Shown: positions 34,203 through 47,355 of the stretch, one piece after another | Layout: the number at the start of each line of letters is the position of its first letter | How positions within the stretch are numbered: position 1 is the stretch's first letter | NCBI RefSeq assembly: GCF_048544455.1 | Contig: NC_133532.1 | Span: 16,432,948 to 16,496,947 of the forward strand | Reading direction: 5' to 3' | Origin: Silene latifolia | Taxonomy: Eukaryota > Streptophyta > Magnoliopsida > Caryophyllales > Caryophyllaceae | DNA length: 64,000 bases | Made by a program: the position numbers and the translations under genes | The notes under the pieces: generated by a model | What the model saw: the letters and a program-made list of their open reading frames with translations, nothing else | Told to the model about the DNA's origin: nothing | The model's database searches: none

Positions 34203-35115
34203 GAAGTGAAAATAGGATGAAGAAAACATAGATAAATAAAGATAGCTAATACATGGAATGGGGTGAAGGGTTAAAAATGAATGTTATAAAGATGAAGTAT
34301 AGGGAAGAAAGGAAGAAAATGAATGTTGCAGTAAGGAAATTAAAGCGAGTTTGTATAAAATGAAGGAATTTGCGGGGAATAAATGATGTTTGTGGGAGGG
34401 GATGAGAACAAATATGTCAGCTATTTTAATTAGCTAACCTGTGACTTAATGTCAATGTTGACAGTGTAAGGTAATGGTTAGGGATTATGTATAATTAGAT
34501 AGTTGGGGGTACACGTGGGTTTTGCGGAAAAGTAAGGGTATAAGCGAGATTAGTCTATATCTAAAGGGTACAAGTGAGAATATCCCTAAATAAAATCATA
34601 TGAAATGAAATACATAGAAAATATTTAACTGAAGTAATGTCTTTCCAATTTGAAGGTTTTACTAAGACTTAATTCCCAATATGGTGTTTATGTTGGTTTG
34701 GAAAGTAATACAAACCTACATGAGCACCATATTGAGAATTAAGTTAAACTCTAGCCTAAAATAAGAATTATTTTTTTCCTCAACACCATATTCGGAAATC
34801 AGTCCTTTATAGAGCTAAAAAAATATCCAAAAACTCAAAAACTCTTAAAATGTAAGGTGATATATAATCCTTTTTTCCTTTTTTCTTATGCGGTATCCTT
34901 TTTAATTTTTAATTTTATGTGATATTCATCGATTTCAAAAAATATCACTGATATCCCTAAATTACTGTAAGCCTCTAAAAATATTCAAAATGCTCTAATT
35001 CATCTCTCTTAATTGTTTAGTTTATGCCTTTTTGTTAATCTTTTGGCAATAATTTGGCATACCGTTAACATAGATACCAGTATCATTTACTCAATCGTAA
35101 ACATATTTTTTTTTT
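34203..35115. other. Non-coding spacer with a small hairpin
   Basis: No gene seen. At 34669-34746 the sequence CTTAATTCCCAATATGGTG is followed after a short loop by its near inverse CACCATATTGAGAATTAAG, making a foldback of about 78 bases. A third half-copy (CACCATATTCGGAA) lies near 34784. The rest is AT-rich. Confidence 0.5.
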
Positions 35116-35746
35116 GGGTTTTTCTACGATATACCCTTGTGTTTTTCAAGTTTCTACCATATACCCCTGTATTTTTCAAGTCTCTACCATTAACCCTTAT
35201 CATTTCTAAATCTCATTCATATACCCTTATATTTTGTTAGTAACACATTTATGTCATAATTGCCTATTACATGTATTGTTATGTTGTTTTATGCAGATTA
35301 ATAACTTTTTACTCCAAATTCACAGCTCCCCCTCCATCAATTCCTTTATTCATCCTCCTCACATACCCATTACTCTTTTCTTGCCCAGTAAATGTTCCTT
35401 AGTCCTTACCAATATTTTTTCCCATCCTAAGAAAGGAGGGTTTCCTAATGGATTTTATAGCCCATGTTTTTCCATCCAGGAGCACCCTACCATCCATATC
35501 TGTGAAATTGATAAAACAGAGAAGAAGAAGAATTGTGTTTTATATTTCTTCATCAAACGTGTAGTACATAGCCTCTATATATATACAAATTATATTGTTA
35601 GCACAATCTTTGACTCCTTAATTTACTCCTACAAATATGTTAACTAAATATATATTTACATACATAAAACGATATGATAATGCAGAATTATCTCCAAATA
35701 TCTCGTGTATCTTCCATATTCTGCTTCCCTAATTTAACACTCCCCC

Positions 35747-38429
35747 TCAAGTTGGAACTCTCGGTAATCCGAGACCCAACTTGTATTGTAGTTGGTCGAA
35801 GCTTTCTCCTCTTAGCGCCTTGGTAAACAAGTCCGCTATTTGCTCCTTACTACGAACGTGAAACTTGTTTATGGTATTCGAAACCAAATGTTGTCTCACA
35901 AAGTGACAATCTATCTCGATATGTTTCGTTCGATCATGGAACACCGGATTTACGCAATATGCATTGCCGCTTGGTTGTCACAATATAATTTCATCGGTTT
36001 TGTGTGAAAAATGCCCAACGAAGCAAGGAATGACTTTATCCATATGAGTTCGCTGGTTACTCCTGCGATCGCCCTATTCAACCTCAGCTGTCAACTTAGC
36101 CACCGTCACTTGCTTCTTATCCCTCCATGAAATCGGCGACTCACCAATCGACACAAAATAACCACTCAATGACCTCCTTGTAATCGGACATGATGCATAA
36201 TCCGAGTCACAATACCCCTTCAATTGGTAATCAGCTCGCTTATTGAAGGTGATCCCTTTGCTCGGATTTCCCTTAATATATCGCACCACTCGTAATGCCG
36301 CTTCCCAATGTTCCTTTCTCGGTTCATTTACAAATTGCGATAAAATGTAAACCGCATAAACAAGGTCCGGCCTCGTGATTTTTAAATACACTAACCTTCC
36401 AACGAGTCTTCGATATTTCATAATATCCTTCCACATATCCCATTGCCAATGACAAATTGTATCTAGGATGAATCGGTGTATGCGTCGTTTTTGCTCCAGC
36501 TATTTCACTTTCTTCAACAATACTCATAGCATATTTTCTTTGGCTTAAAAATAGTCCATTTGCTCCCTGGTCTACTTCTATACCCAATAAAAACTTGAGT
36601 TGTCCCAAATCCTTGATCCCGAATTGTTTATCTAAGAAGACCTTGAAATTTGCACAAGCCTTTTTGTCGTTGCTAACCACGATCATGTCATCTACATAAA
36701 CAAGTACCCCAATAAACACTCCATTTCGATTGAGTGTGAATAGGGAGTAATCGGCCAGAGACTGTATGAAACCGTAGCTTTTCATTGCTACCGTTAGCTT
36801 AGCGAACCAATTACGAGAAGCTTGCTTCAAGCCATATATCGACTTCATCAACTTGCATACTTTATTTTCGCCCTTTTTCTCGAAATCTTATGGAATTTTC
36901 CTGTAAACTTCCTCATCGAGATCTCCGTGTAAAAAAGCATTGTTAACATCCAATTGTTCAATAAACCATCCCTTCATTACCGCAACTGCTAACATACACC
37001 TCACACTCGTCATTTTCGCTACCGTTGCATATTTCTCATGAAAATCTATCCCTTCCACTTGGGTTAACCCTTGTGCCACAAGTCTTGCTTTATATCATTC
37101 AATCTCTCCATTTGCTCGATACTTAATTTTGTACACCCACTTGCATCCTATCGGTTTCTTCCCTTCTGGTAAGTTCACTATTTTCCACGTACCATTCCCT
37201 TCCAAAGCATCTATCTCCTTTCTCATCGCCTTTCGCCATTCCACACTCTTTGATACCTCATGATAATAAGTGGGCTCGCTGTTTTTATCATTTTTTGCTA
37301 GAAAGCTTTTGTGAGAATGTGAAAAACAATTAGTAGCTACATAATTGGCTAGCGGATAGCGCGTACCTGACGACGAGGATTTGTTTTGTTCGTGATGAGC
37401 ATGCGATTTTGGGTGTATTATTCTTTTGGACTTGCAATAATAATCCTTCTTCCAAGATGGTTCAAATTTTTCTCGCGCCCCACGACCCATTTGTTCCTCT
37501 ACTCTGTCATTCCGAGCATTTGTCGTTGCCTGTTCTATGTCCGAATCAGGTGCATCAGTCCCGTGTTCAAAACTCCCTGCATCAGTACCTGTATTGGGAA
37601 CCTCACCAGCATCAACTGATGCATCATTGTCGTGGCCTACTTCTGCAATTTCACTTTCCCCTGTATCAGTTCTCCCCCTCATAACATGGGGTACATCACC
37701 CTCAAGGTCATCCGTGTGCAGGTCTGAAAGTTGCTGATTCTACAACACGGTACCAACTCCCCCTTGTTGTGCACTTTCCTCATTTCCGGACACCAAATAG
37801 GCATGTTCATAAAAATTAACATCGCGTGATACAAAAACCCGCTTTTCCTTTAAATCATACACCTTCCATCCTTTTTTACTGTGTGGGTAACCGATAAATA
37901 TGCAACGTTTCCCCCGCTCTTCAAATTTATCCCGTGTTTTATTGTGAACATAACACAAGCAACAAAAAATTCTAATATTTTCATAATTCGGTTGCTTGTG
38001 ATATTAAATTTCATACGGGGTTTACCCATCTAACAACGGTGTGGGTGTACGATTTATAAGGTAAGCGACGGTTAATATATACTCTCCGCAAAACTGTAAA
38101 GTTAGTCCACTTTCAAAACGTAAAACTCGTGCTTTTTCAAGTAAGTGACGATGTTTCCTTTCCACTCGACCATTTTGTTGGGGTGTACTTGTATTACTAG
38201 TTTGAAACAATATACCATTCTCCTCATAATATCGCTGCATTGAGCCAGCTAACAAATTTGTCCCATTATCACTTTGAATTATTTTGACACAAGTTTGAAA
38301 CTGAGTCTTTACCATTTGACAAAAAAATTTCATGAAATCGCCGGCTTCACTTTTGTCTTTCATGAGATAGACCCAAACTCCCCGGCTATGGTCAACAACT
38401 ATGGTTAAAAAATAGTGTGCTCGTGTCAA
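35747..38429 (-). pseudogene. Copia pol: integrase, reverse transcriptase, RNase H
   Basis: Minus-strand motifs in order: integrase core (KIIQSDNGTNLL; STPQQNGRVERKHRHLLE; about 38022-38429), integrase tail (RCIFIGYPHSKKGWKVYDLK), reverse transcriptase ([42 protein letters not shown]; about 36324-37180) and RNase H (YCDSDYASCPITRRSLSGYF; HIEIDCHFVRQHL; IADLFTKAL) ending at about 35747. The order integrase before reverse transcriptase is Ty1-copia. Confidence 0.87.
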
Positions 38430-38932
38430 ACTAGCTACTCGATATTGCCCCCATATGTCACAATGAATGATGTAATACCCAGGATATTTAAGGACTCTGA
38501 TGACCGACTCTCTGACCTAGAAAGACCTTAGGGAGGAATGAGTGAGAGATTAAGATGGGAACATGTACTATATAGGATGGACTACTCGGCCGAGTATCAT
38601 CTATACTCGACCGAGTAGAGTCTACTCGGCCGAGTACTCCAGTACTCGACCGGCTGCTGTCGACGCGTTAATATAAAACGCAAGTTCGCGAGATTCATTT
38701 CATTTCTCATTTCTCGACAGATCCTCTTTCTCAAACCCTAACCTATCTCTCTCCCATATCATCCCTACCTCATACACTCTCATGTTCTAGCCTACACTCC
38801 ACCATGGGAAGGATGGGATTGCTTAGGAAGGATGCGTGTGAGGTCATCGTCTGTGTCATCGTCGAACCGCGTTATTAGGTAAGTTTCTGCCTTGTGCCTC
38901 TTTTGGTAGGTTAATGAGGATAGTTGTATAAT

Positions 38933-40307
38933 TGTAACACCCCCTCATACCAAGGTGCCTTACCAGGACCACCCCACCATGAAAGTGTGTTACCATCTCG
39001 GTTGCCCGAGGTTAGTACATATCAAAAGCGTATGAACTGAGCACATTTATTAAATACCAAAAAGTATTAAAGCTTACATCAATCCAAATCCAAAACTAAT
39101 TCAATAAAACAACTCCAATGTCTGACAACTAAAGAAATCAGAACTCAGACTCGGACGATGATGCAACGACTGGTGATGACGACACTCCCATGACTGCCCC
39201 AAGCTCACCACTAGCAATACATGTCAAGCCTGCTCACCATCCCCGAATGGATCACCGCAGATTCCACAAACAACAACGGGGTCAGTAATACTCAATCAAT
39301 ATAAGACAAACAGACAAAGTAACCAGTTGATGATCCTCCACCCTAGTCTCCCGATCTCACACAGTAACCGACTACACACCGAAATGTGTAGCCCTGCCAG
39401 ATTACCCATCGCAATAGGTAATCCCCGCTGCCAGTGGGTGACCGCAGCCCAGCCCTCCTAGTCCAGCTCATCAACGAGCGACTAACAATCCCTGTCCCTT
39501 AATGTCCACATCCCCTCCCGCGGCGGGTTCCACGGAGGGCGAACTAGGGTGTGAAGCCACTCCCGCAAGTGACTCCACCACAAACACAACATAAACAGCA
39601 TCACAACTGTCACAACATCTCCACACCAACACCGTCACAACAACGCCCGAACACTGATGATCAGCAGATAACAACAATCACAACACAATTATGTCTTAAA
39701 CAATGAACAATAAACTGAGTAGGGAAAACCCTACCTTAGCAATCAACAGCAGACGGAAACCGAACAATAAAAAAGGCTCTTCTATGAAGTCTTCTCCTAT
39801 ACAATAACCACATAGCACAATTACATATTGTACAATTCCCCCATACCCTAATTTAATACATACAGTAATCCCAAAAGAACATAAATGACATGGGGAAAGA
39901 ACTTACCAACGGTAGAATGAGAGATTGCACGCAAAGACCACGATGAATACACACACAAGGAGATTAGGGAATGATTTGGGTAGTGATTAGAGTGTGATTA
40001 GGGAAATCGTAAAGTGATTAGGGTAGAAATGATGTTTTAGAAACTGACTTTGAATTATAAAATAACCCTAAACACTCCCGCCTCAAACCGCTGAATTACT
40101 ACTCGCCAGACCGGATACTCGGTCGAGTAAAGTGTATACTCGACCGAGTATCCTCTACTCGGTCGAGTATTCACTATACTCGGCCGAGTATTCCTCGGCA
40201 GAACCAAAACAGATCATACCAACAGCATACTCGGTTGAGTAGGGTCTACTCGGTTAAGTAGGCTCTACTCGGTCGAGTAGTCACTTAAGAAAATCCGTAG
40301 TATTACA
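38933..40307 (-). repeat. 3' LTR of the complete chromovirus
   Basis: The plus strand reads TGTAACACCCCCTCATACC to GTAGTATTACA. Palindromes of the TACTCGGYCGAGTA type cluster at about 40125-40280, which in element sense is the start of the LTR (U3), where promoter elements usually lie. Confidence 0.9.
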
Positions 40308-40508
40308 GTGTTCCTCCCTTAAAAAGAATTTCGTCCCAAAGTTCACACTCCACCCTAAAACAAGACACTACACAATGCAAAAAGACTACACAAACAAACA
40401 TTCATCAACGCCAAATAACCACAAAAGACGCCACAAGACTCACTAACCCGAGTCAAAATAAAACAAAACACACACGCGACCATCTCCTACCCCCTAAAAA
40501 GACAATTA

Positions 40509-43500
40509 TTACGTCCCCGTAACCAAACATACCTGATCAAAAAGACTAGGAAAACGTTCTCGCATGGCTTCCTCGGGTTCCCATGTGGCTTCTTCCACAT
40601 TATGATTAGACCAAAGTACTTTGAGTAAGACCGTCTCACCATTCCTCGTCTTACGAACCTTGCGATCAAGAATCTCTTTAGGAACTTCAGCATAGGACAA
40701 GGTCTCATCAAGCTCGATGTTCTCCATCTCAAGGATATGTGATGGATCACTCACATACTTCCGAAGCTGCGAAACATGGAAATCATTGTGGACTCTATCC
40801 AAAGCTGGTGGCAAAGCTAATCTGTAGGCTACCTCGCCTATCCGGTCCAAAATCTCATAAGGACCTATAAACTTCTGCCTTAGCTTACCTTTATTTCCAA
40901 ACCTCATTACACCTCGCATGGGTGACACTTTCAAAAGAACCTTATCACCTACCGCGAATTCAATATCTCTGCGGTGTAAATCGGCATAACTCTTCTGACG
41001 GTCTTGAGCCGCTCTCATCTTTTGACGAATCTTCTGGACCTGCTCAACCATATCTTGGACCAGCTGTGGCACTAAAACAACTGTCTCAAAACTATCATCC
41101 CAACAAACTGGACTTCGGCAATTCCGACCATACAAAGCCTCAAAAGGTGCCATCCCGATACTCGTATGATAACTGTTATTGTATGAAAACTCAATCAGGT
41201 CAAGCCTGTCTTCCCAGCTGCCTCCAAACTCCATGACACATGCCCTCAACATGTCCTCTAAGGCTTTGATGGTTCGTTCTATCTGACCATCGGTTGCCGG
41301 ATGAAAGGCTGTACTCATCTTCAAGGTTGTACCCATCAACTCCTGTAGTTCTTGCCAAAACTTGGATATGAACCTAGAATCACGATCAGAAACGATATCC
41401 TTGGGTATACCATGTAATCGTACCACATGCCTCCTGTAACCTAATGCCAGCTGCATCTTAGACCAGGTATCTTTCATAGGAACAAAGTGAGTTGACTTGG
41501 TTAACCGATCAACAATCACCCAGATCATATTATTACCTTGCTGTGACCTAGGCAATCTCACAATGAAGTCCATAGAGATGGACTCCCACTTCCACTCGGG
41601 TACCTCCAAGGACTGAATCTTACCCTGTGGTCTCCTCTGCTCACCCTTGACCCTCTGGCATGTCAAACATCTAGCCACAAACTCAGCTACATCCCTCTTC
41701 ATGTTGGGCCACCAGAAAGTCTTCTTAAGGTCTTTATAAAGCTTGTCACCACCCGGGTGAACCGAATAAGGAGTGCAATGAGCCTCCGTCAAGATCACTC
41801 TCCTCAAATCTGCATCCTCAGGAACACACCATCTCCCATCAAAATGGACACTCCCATCTGTATGGATAGAAAACCTGGAAACCGTCCCACTCTCTACTCT
41901 TGACTTCCACTCCTGGATCTTAGGATCAAGCTTTTGTTTACTCTTGATGTTCTCATATAACTCTGGCTCGATCGTCAAATCCCCGATGGTATCTCCCTTC
42001 CTTAACATAAAGATCCCCATCCTGGACACCTCGTCCCTCAGCTTCAGCAAAGACATGGTCGTACATAGCGAATGAACACTCTTCCTACTCAAAGCATCTG
42101 CAACAACATTAGCCTTACCCTCGTGATAGATGATCTCCATATCATAATCTCCAATCAGCTCCATCCACCGTCTTTGTCGCATGTTAAGATCCTTCTGAGT
42201 GTAGATATATTTTAAGCTCTTATGATCAGAAAACACCTTAAAGGTTACTCCATAAAGGTAGTGCCTCCAAATCTTAAGAGCGAAAACAACTGCACCCAGC
42301 TCCAGGTCATGAGTAGGGTAGTTCTCCTCATATGGCTTAAGCTGCCTCGAAGCATATGTTATGACCTTCCTTGCCTGCATCAAAACACAACCAAGACCAT
42401 TCTTTGAAGCTTTGGTATATACCTCAAAGTTCTCACATCCCTCTGGCAAAGCTAGAATAGGAGTTGTGGTCAAGCGTTCCTTTAAAGTCTGAAACGTCGT
42501 CTCACAACTCTCATCCCAAACAAATCTAGTCTCTTTCCTCATCGAAGATGTCATAGGACGAGCTATGGTAGAGAAGTCTTTCACAAATCTCTTGTAGTAG
42601 CAAACAAGGCCTAAGAAACTCTGAATCTCAGCAACATTCTTCGGCGATTCCCACTTGGTTACAGCCTCAATCTTGCTAGGATCCACAGACACCCCTTTCT
42701 TAGATATAACATGGCCCAGAAAAGCCACCTCCTCTAGCCATAACTCACACTTAGATAGCTTGGCATAAAGTTGATTCTCTCTCAGAGTCTGCAAGACTAT
42801 CCTCAAGTGCTCCTCATGTTCTTCCTTAGTCTTAGAATAGACTAAGATGTCGTCAATGAAAACAACCACAAACCTGTACAAGAACGGTGTAAAGATCCGG
42901 TTCATCAAGTCCATGAAAGCTGCTGGTGCATTGGTCAATCCAAAAGGCATCACCACGTACTCATAATGACCATAACGAGATCGGAACGTTGTCTTAGGAA
43001 TATCCTCATCTGCTATCCTCAGCTGGTGATAGCCGGACCTCAGATCAATCTTGGAAAACACACCTGCTCCACTTAGCTGATAAAACAGGTCATCAATCCT
43101 AGGCAAAGGATACTTGTTCTTCACTGTGACACGATTGAGCTCTCTGTAATCAATGCACAGTCTCATACTCCCATCTTTCTTCTTAACAAAAAGAACTGGG
43201 GCTCCCCACGGTGACACACTAGGTCTGATATAACCATTGCTTAGCAACTCATGTATCTGCTTCTTCAACTCAGCTAACTCTTTAGGCGCCATACGGTAAG
43301 GTGCTTTGGATATCGGACCTGTTCCCGGTTTAAGCTCCACACTGAAGTCAACGTCCCTCTTGGGCGGCAAACTCGGTATCTCCTCAGGAAAGACATCATC
43401 AAACTCTCCCACCACAGGTATCTCAGCAGCTGTCTGTGGCTCTACACGGCAATCTCTCACATGACAGAGAATCAAAGGACACTTCTTCCTCAAACATGAC

Positions 43501-45125
43501 TTTAAGGTCATCACAGCTATGAACTTACACTTAGGTTTTACCACAAACCCTCTATAGGACACCTTAACACCCTTAGGACCCCTTAAGGACACTCTCTTTT
43601 GACGACAATCTATCTTGGCATCATACTTACCCAGCCAATCCATCCCGACAATCACCTCAAACCCATCCATAGGAAACTCTAATAGGTCTACCGGTAAATC
43701 TACCCCTCCAACTACCATAGACACTCCCCTATACAACTTGAGACATGACACAGACTCTCCTGAAGGTATGAAGACATCATCTTTGACAACCTCAAACTTT
43801 CCCAAACCCATGGACAAGGCATGACTATTAGACACAAAAGAATGCGTAGCCCCCGAATCAAACAAAACAAAGGATGGTACATTATGAACAAGAAAGGTAC
43901 CGGTAACTACATGAGCATCATTCTGCGCTTCCTGTTTGTCCATCATGAAAAGCTTCCCACTGTTTTTCTGTTCTCCACCTTGAACCGAAGCATTGGAGGT
44001 ACTTGGCTTGGCTGTTGAATCTTGGGTGGTGCTGTTGTTCTGATGCTGATATGACCCACCACCACTGCGGTTAAAACTGCCCTGGTTGCCTTGTCCACCT
44101 CTGTTGCCCCATGATCCACCCGGTCGGTTACTAGCAAAACTCTGAGTTGACCCCTGAGAGAAATTCCCCTGCTGAGCTCCTGAACCAGTGTCGGGCCTGT
44201 AACTCGTGCATTCCCGTCTCCTGTGGCCTACTCCGCCACAGTTGAAGCATGTGATGCTGGAGTTGTCACTCAGACTCCGACCTCCAGTCTTTCCCCATCC
44301 ACGAGATCCCCCTGAGAAACCGGCTCCACCAGAAGAAGCCTTTGCATGGTTGAAGTTTCCCTTCTTGTTGCCCGACTGGCTGTTGCTTCCACTGTCAACC
44401 TTCCTCTTTTCAGCAGCAGTCCTCTCGTTTATCTCTCTTGAGAGGTTTACCATTCTTTCAGCTTGGCCCGCTCTTAGATACACTTCCTTAAGATCGGTAG
44501 CAACCCCAGCTGGCATACGGCTCACGATCTTGGCAGATAAACCCCTCTCAAAACGAAGAGCCAAACCCCTCTGTCCCAACTGCATGTCCTCAACATAGCG
44601 AGATAGCTCTAGGAACTGATGATAGTACTCAGTGACTGTCATCTCCTCCGACATGGTGAAGGAATCAAACTCAGATCTCATCTTGTGTCGGATATGCTCC
44701 GGCACAAACTTCTCTCTCATAACACTCTCCAGCCCTGACCACGGGATAGCTCCCAAACCCTCAGCCTGGTAATAGGCTCTAGCATCTTCCTTGACGTTTT
44801 GCCACCACACAACGGCTTCACCTCTCAGGTAGTATACTACCTGCTCAACGATCATGTCTTCGGGACACTTAACCATTTCCATGAGACTTTCAATCTCACG
44901 GTGCCACTTCTCGAGCAGCTTTGGTTCCCCCACCCCTTCATATGTGGGAGGGTTGAAGCGAGCAATGATGATGCTGAGTTGAGTAGCATCCATCGGCTTC
45001 TCATTCCCCTTTCCCACATTTCTAAGAGCTTCAAGGAGAGCCTCTTGTTGCTCAATCATACGAGCAACCTCATCAAGGGACATCTCAGAAGCTTGGATCT
45101 GTGCGGGGGTTCTTTTGGGCGGCAT
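40509..45125 (-). CDS. Chromovirus gag-pol polyprotein
   Basis: The likely start is the ATG at 45125 ([11 protein letters not shown]); an earlier in-frame ATG at 45224 would add 33 residues of unlikely sequence. About 1538 residues. In order: gag core ([20 protein letters not shown]), zinc knuckle [14 protein letters not shown], protease ([11 protein letters not shown]), reverse transcriptase ([31 protein letters not shown]), RNase H, integrase with a zinc segment ending [11 protein letters not shown] and core motifs [15 protein letters not shown] and DGQIERT, and a C-terminal chromodomain ([36 protein letters not shown]). The frame looks whole. Chromodomains steer integration towards particular chromatin marks in this group. 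Confidence 0.93.
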   Translation of the reverse strand: MPPKRTPAQIQASEMSLDEVARMIEQQEALLEALRNVGKGNEKPMDATQLSIIIARFNPPTYEGVGEPKLLEKWHREIESLMEMVKCPEDMIVEQVVYYLRGEAVVWWQNVKEDARAYYQAEGLGAIPWSGLESVMREKFVPEHIRHKMRSEFDSFTMSEEMTVTEYYHQFLELSRYVEDMQLGQRGLALRFERGLSAKIVSRMPAGVATDLKEVYLRAGQAERMVNLSREINERTAAEKRKVDSGSNSQSGNKKGNFNHAKASSGGAGFSGGSRGWGKTGGRSLSDNSSITCFNCGGVGHRRRECTSYRPDTGSGAQQGNFSQGSTQSFASNRPGGSWGNRGGQGNQGSFNRSGGGSYQHQNNSTTQDSTAKPSTSNASVQGGEQKNSGKLFMMDKQEAQNDAHVVTGTFLVHNVPSFVLFDSGATHSFVSNSHALSMGLGKFEVVKDDVFIPSGESVSCLKLYRGVSMVVGGVDLPVDLLEFPMDGFEVIVGMDWLGKYDAKIDCRQKRVSLRGPKGVKVSYRGFVVKPKCKFIAVMTLKSCLRKKCPLILCHVRDCRVEPQTAAEIPVVGEFDDVFPEEIPSLPPKRDVDFSVELKPGTGPISKAPYRMAPKELAELKKQIHELLSNGYIRPSVSPWGAPVLFVKKKDGSMRLCIDYRELNRVTVKNKYPLPRIDDLFYQLSGAGVFSKIDLRSGYHQLRIADEDIPKTTFRSRYGHYEYVVMPFGLTNAPAAFMDLMNRIFTPFLYRFVVVFIDDILVYSKTKEEHEEHLRIVLQTLRENQLYAKLSKCELWLEEVAFLGHVISKKGVSVDPSKIEAVTKWESPKNVAEIQSFLGLVCYYKRFVKDFSTIARPMTSSMRKETRFVWDESCETTFQTLKERLTTTPILALPEGCENFEVYTKASKNGLGCVLMQARKVITYASRQLKPYEENYPTHDLELGAVVFALKIWRHYLYGVTFKVFSDHKSLKYIYTQKDLNMRQRRWMELIGDYDMEIIYHEGKANVVADALSRKSVHSLCTTMSLLKLRDEVSRMGIFMLRKGDTIGDLTIEPELYENIKSKQKLDPKIQEWKSRVESGTVSRFSIHTDGSVHFDGRWCVPEDADLRRVILTEAHCTPYSVHPGGDKLYKDLKKTFWWPNMKRDVAEFVARCLTCQRVKGEQRRPQGKIQSLEVPEWKWESISMDFIVRLPRSQQGNNMIWVIVDRLTKSTHFVPMKDTWSKMQLALGYRRHVVRLHGIPKDIVSDRDSRFISKFWQELQELMGTTLKMSTAFHPATDGQIERTIKALEDMLRACVMEFGGSWEDRLDLIEFSYNNSYHTSIGMAPFEALYGRNCRSPVCWDDSFETVVLVPQLVQDMVEQVQKIRQKMRAAQDRQKSYADLHRRDIEFAVGDKVLLKVSPMRGVMRFGNKGKLRQKFIGPYEILDRIGEVAYRLALPPALDRVHNDFHVSQLRKYVSDPSHILEMENIELDETLSYAEVPKEILDRKVRKTRNGETVLLKVLWSNHNVEEATWEPEEAMRERFPSLFDQVCLVTGT

Positions 45126-45179
45126 TTTGAGCTGATAAGAAACAAGGAAACGTAAGCACAATAGCCTACGGCTCAAAAT

Positions 45180-45560
45180 GTAACAATCCTCCACAAAAGA
45201 AACACTCGGCCGAGTATAAGACAATACTCGGTCGAGTAAGGACTACTCGGTCGAGTATCCCAGATACTCGGTCAAGTAAGGACTACTCGGTCGAGTATCC
45301 CAGATACTCGGTCGAGTAGTCAACTCCAGTAGCCAACGTCAAAAACCCAGAATGCATACTCGGCCGAGTACACATTATACTCGGCCGAGTAGTCACTACT
45401 CGGTCGAGTGCACCTACTTACTCGGTCGATTAAACACGTACAGTAGCCCAGACTACTCACTGCCAAACAACACTCGGTCGAGTGCTTGGTTACTCGGCTG
45501 AGTACTCCCTACTCGGTCGAGTACCTGCCCTACTCGACCGAGCCATACAAAAGACGGGTT
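45180..45560. repeat. Array of TACTCGGYCGAGTA palindromes in the chromovirus leader
   Basis: Between the primer site and the gag start there are well over a dozen copies of a 14-base palindrome of the form TACTCGGTCGAGTA / TACTCGGCCGAGTA. They are separated by spacers of about 4-30 bases, some of which are themselves repeated (AAGGACTACTCGG; TATCCCAGATACTCGG). Both half-sites are kept in most copies. The same palindrome occurs in the element's own LTRs (about 40125-40280 and 47180-47330), in the solo LTR (38580-38652) and as a TACTCGATCGAGTA form in the LTR at 1389-2716. Confidence 0.85.
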
Positions 45561-45994
45561 AAAACAGTATAAAGTCCCCTATAATGCTTTCTATTCCCTC
45601 ATCAAACATATATCAACAGGAACTTTAGTGCCATGTTATAAACACACAATCATACTAATCATTCACATGCTAAATCCACTTCACCAAATTTCACATACCT
45701 GTCCCTTCCCTTACTTTTCCATTCACCATACTTACGAATTCCACATACAAATTTCCAACCATCACTTATTATCACCACGAACCTTCACATACATGCACAT
45801 ATATGACACAACTCTCAACACACTTCCCCATGTGACCGGCTCGAGTTAATGAGGGCTAAGTTGCGACTCCGGGACGTCTTCCGAGTCTTTGCAGTAGCTC
45901 CAAACAACTCTCCCCGGGTTCATTTCATTTAGACTCTCTAAGTTCATTAGATTCATTTGTTTAGGTGCCGGAATCTTCGGCTCTGATACCACTT

Positions 45995-47355
45995 TGTAAT
46001 ACCCCCTCATACCAAGGTGCCTTACCAGGACCACCCCACCATGAAAGTGTGTTACCATCTCGGTTGCCCGAGGTTAGTACATATCAAAAGCGTCTGAACT
46101 GAGCACATTTATTAAATACCAAAAAGTATTAAAGCTTACATCAATCCAAATCCAAAACTAATTCAATAAAACAACTCCAATATCTGACAACTAAAGAAAT
46201 CAGAACTAAGATTCGGACGGTGATGCTACGACTGGTGATGACGACACTCCCATGACTGCCCCAAGCTCACCACTAGCAATACCTGTCAAGCCTACTCACC
46301 ATCCCCGAATGAATCACCACAGATTCCACAAACAACAACGGGGTCAGTAATACTCAATCAATATAAGACAAACAGACAAAGTAACCAGTTGATCATCCTC
46401 CACCCTAGTCTCCCGATCTCACACAGTAACCGACTACACACCGAAATGTGTAGCCCTGCCAGATTACCCATCGCAAAAGGTAATCCTCGCCGCCAGTGGG
46501 TGACCGCAGCCCAGCCCACCTAGTCCAGCTCATCAACGAGCGAGTAAGCGACTAAAAATCCCTGTCCCTTAATGTGCACATCCCCTCCCATGGCGGGTTC
46601 CACGGAGGGCGAACTAAGGTGTGAAGCCACTCCCGCAAGTGACTCCACCACAAACACAGCACACACAGCATCACAACTGTCACAACATCTCCACACCAAC
46701 ACCGTCACAACAACGCCCGAACACCGATGATCAGCAGATAACAACAATCACAACACAATTATGTCTTAAACAATGACCATTAAACTGAGTAGGGAAAACC
46801 CTACCTTAGCAATCAACAGCAGACGGAAACCGAACAATCAAAAAGGCTCTTCTATGAAGTCTTCTCCTATACAATAACCACATAGCACAATTACATATTG
46901 TACAATTCCCCCATACCCTAATTCAATACATATAGTAATCCCAAAAGAACATAAATGACATGAGGAAAGAACTTACCAACGGTAAAATGAGAGATTGCAC
47001 GCAAAGACCACGACGAATACACACACAAGGAGATTAGGGAATGATTTGGGGAGTGATTAGAGTGTGATTAGGGAAATCGTAAAGTGATTAGGGTAGAAAT
47101 GATGTTTTAGAAACTTTGAATTATAAAATAACCCTAAACACTCCCGCCTCAAACCGCTGAATTACTACTCGCCAGACCGGATACTCGGTCGAGTAAAGTG
47201 TATACTCGGCCGAGTATCCTATACTCGGTCGAGTATTCACTATACTCGGCCGAGTATTCCTCGGCAGAACCAAAACAGACCATACCAACAGCACTACTCG
47301 GCCGAGTAGGCTCTACTCAGTCGAGTAGTCACTTAAGAAAATCCGTAGTATTACA
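45995..47355 (-). repeat. 5' LTR of the complete chromovirus
   Basis: Partner of 38933-40307, about 1.36 kb. The Met-type primer site lies immediately to its left on the plus strand. It has the same palindrome cluster near its right edge (U3 in element sense). Confidence 0.9.

Larger units (their letters stand above)
38933..47355 (-). mobile_element. Complete Ty3-gypsy chromovirus (Tekay/Del-like)
   Basis: The LTRs at 38933-40307 (3') and 45995-47355 (5') are bordered TG...CA and flanked by the exact duplication ATAAT (38928-38932 and 47356-47360). The minus strand beside the 5' LTR reads TGGTATCAGAGCC (initiator Met primer site). Beside the 3' LTR is AAGGGAGGAAC, the polypurine tract. The single gag-pol frame looks whole. 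The LTRs differ by a few percent by eye including small indels, so it is young among these elements but not brand new. It lies in opposite orientation inside a related solo LTR. Confidence 0.93.

Noticed and set aside
39471-39677. Short minus-strand frames in the chromovirus LTRs (also 46520-46747)
   Set aside because: The same frame appears in both LTRs because they are copies. It is non-coding LTR sequence.
40922-41236. Plus-strand frames across 40.5-45.2 kb
   Set aside because: They are shadows on the strand opposite to the chromovirus gag-pol, with no family motif of their own.
45180-45560. CRISPR array
   Set aside because: Short palindromic repeats with short, unequal, partly repeated spacers in a plant retrotransposon leader. 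It has neither the constant repeat/spacer lengths nor the cas genes of a CRISPR locus.
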